A DNA stretch of 5,051 bases from Actinomycetes bacterium. Its GTDB lineage: Bacteria; Actinomycetota; Acidimicrobiia; Acidimicrobiales; Bog-793. The stretch's first letter is position 1. The number at the start of each line of letters is the position of its first letter. This document shows positions 4,829-5,051 of the stretch, piece by piece. The translations under genes were made by a program, and so were the position numbers. The notes under the pieces were generated by a model. It searched no databases, was not told the DNA's origin, and saw only the letters and a program-made list of their open reading frames with translations. The DNA lies in assembly GCA_021823365.1 (NCBI GenBank), contig JAKAOD010000274.1:1-5051 (forward strand), written 5' to 3'.

Positions 4829-5051
4829 ATGTCGTACCTAGCCATCCTGGCGTCCACCACCACCGTGAACTTCGCGGGCGACTGGAACAGCGTCAACACG
4901 GCGCTCAACAGCGCGCTGGGCAGCACGCTCATCACCTTTCTCGGGGTCGTCGGCACGCTCCTCATCGTCTTCTCGGTGATCAAGTACATCTGGGACCGGC
5001 GCCGCACGGGGCAAGGCAACCACACCCACGTCATGTGGACCCTGGCCATCG
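4829..5051 (+). CDS. VirB2/pilin-like small T4SS membrane protein, N-terminal part (runs off right edge)
   Basis: Starts at ATG 4829 with a strong AGGAGG ribosome-binding site 8 nt upstream, and is open for 74 codons to the window edge. After a short polar N-terminus (MSYLAILASTTTVNFAGDWN) comes an amphipathic stretch (SVNTALNSALGSTL) and a hydrophobic helix at about 33-53 (TLITFLGVVGTLLIVFSVIK). A basic loop follows (WDRRRTGQGNHTHV), then the start of a probable second helix (MWTLAI). Two hydrophobic helices joined by a short basic loop match the VirB2/TrbC-type pilin topology and small membrane proteins of actinobacterial conjugation clusters. The C-terminus is missing, so it could instead be the start of a larger membrane component. 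Its own strong ribosome-binding site suggests higher expression than its neighbours. Confidence 0.66.
   Translation, partial: MSYLAILASTTTVNFAGDWNSVNTALNSALGSTLITFLGVVGTLLIVFSVIKYIWDRRRTGQGNHTHVMWTLAI

Noticed and set aside
4708..5049. Minus-strand open frame of 113 codons at the right edge
   Set aside because: It is antisense to the pilin-like gene, which has a strong AGGAGG site and a clear hydrophobic helix.

Overview
This looks like part of the conjugation region of an integrative conjugative element (or conjugative plasmid) from a high-GC actinobacterium. Supporting signs are GC content of roughly 70% (estimated by eye), strong G/C bias at third codon positions, frequent GTG/TTG starts, genes packed with overlapping stop/start codons, and a TcpC/VirB8-like plus VirB4-like type IV secretion (T4SS) gene pair of the kind found in actinobacterial and Gram-positive elements. 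The species cannot be named from the sequence.

The window holds two divergent gene clusters separated by a 98-bp spacer (3064-3161). The left cluster is on the minus strand. In transcription order it has an unrecognised 196-aa alanine-rich protein (3063-2473), a 168-aa protein with a CxxC...CxxC metal-binding motif and a possible variant leucine-rich (LRV-like) repeat (2476-1970), a TcpC/VirB8-like membrane-anchored transfer protein (1973-996), and the N-terminal 331 residues of a probable VirB4/TraE-type conjugation ATPase (993 to the left edge). The first three genes are chained by TTGA and GTGA stop/start overlaps, and the VirB4 start lies 2 nt after the TcpC stop, so this is almost certainly one operon.

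The right cluster is on the plus strand. It has a 327-aa protein with a sigma-70 region-2-like domain and an AGVPAGGQF N-terminal motif (3162-4145), a 149-aa protein made almost wholly of twelve consecutive 8-residue repeats resembling AGxxGxAx, predicted to be a beta-solenoid (4138-4587), a 51-aa single-pass membrane protein (4587-4742), and the start of a VirB2/pilin-like or other small T4SS membrane protein (4829 to the right edge).

The TcpC-like protein would anchor the membrane channel, the VirB4-like ATPase would power it, and the right-edge gene probably supplies a small hydrophobic channel or pilus component. The sigma-like protein at the head of the right cluster is a candidate regulator of one or both divergent operons. 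Its ribosome-binding site lies in the 3' arm of a nested inverted repeat. No tRNA, rRNA, CRISPR array, insertion sequence, integrase, attachment site or clear rho-independent terminator was found. No stretch over 300 bases lacks a gene.
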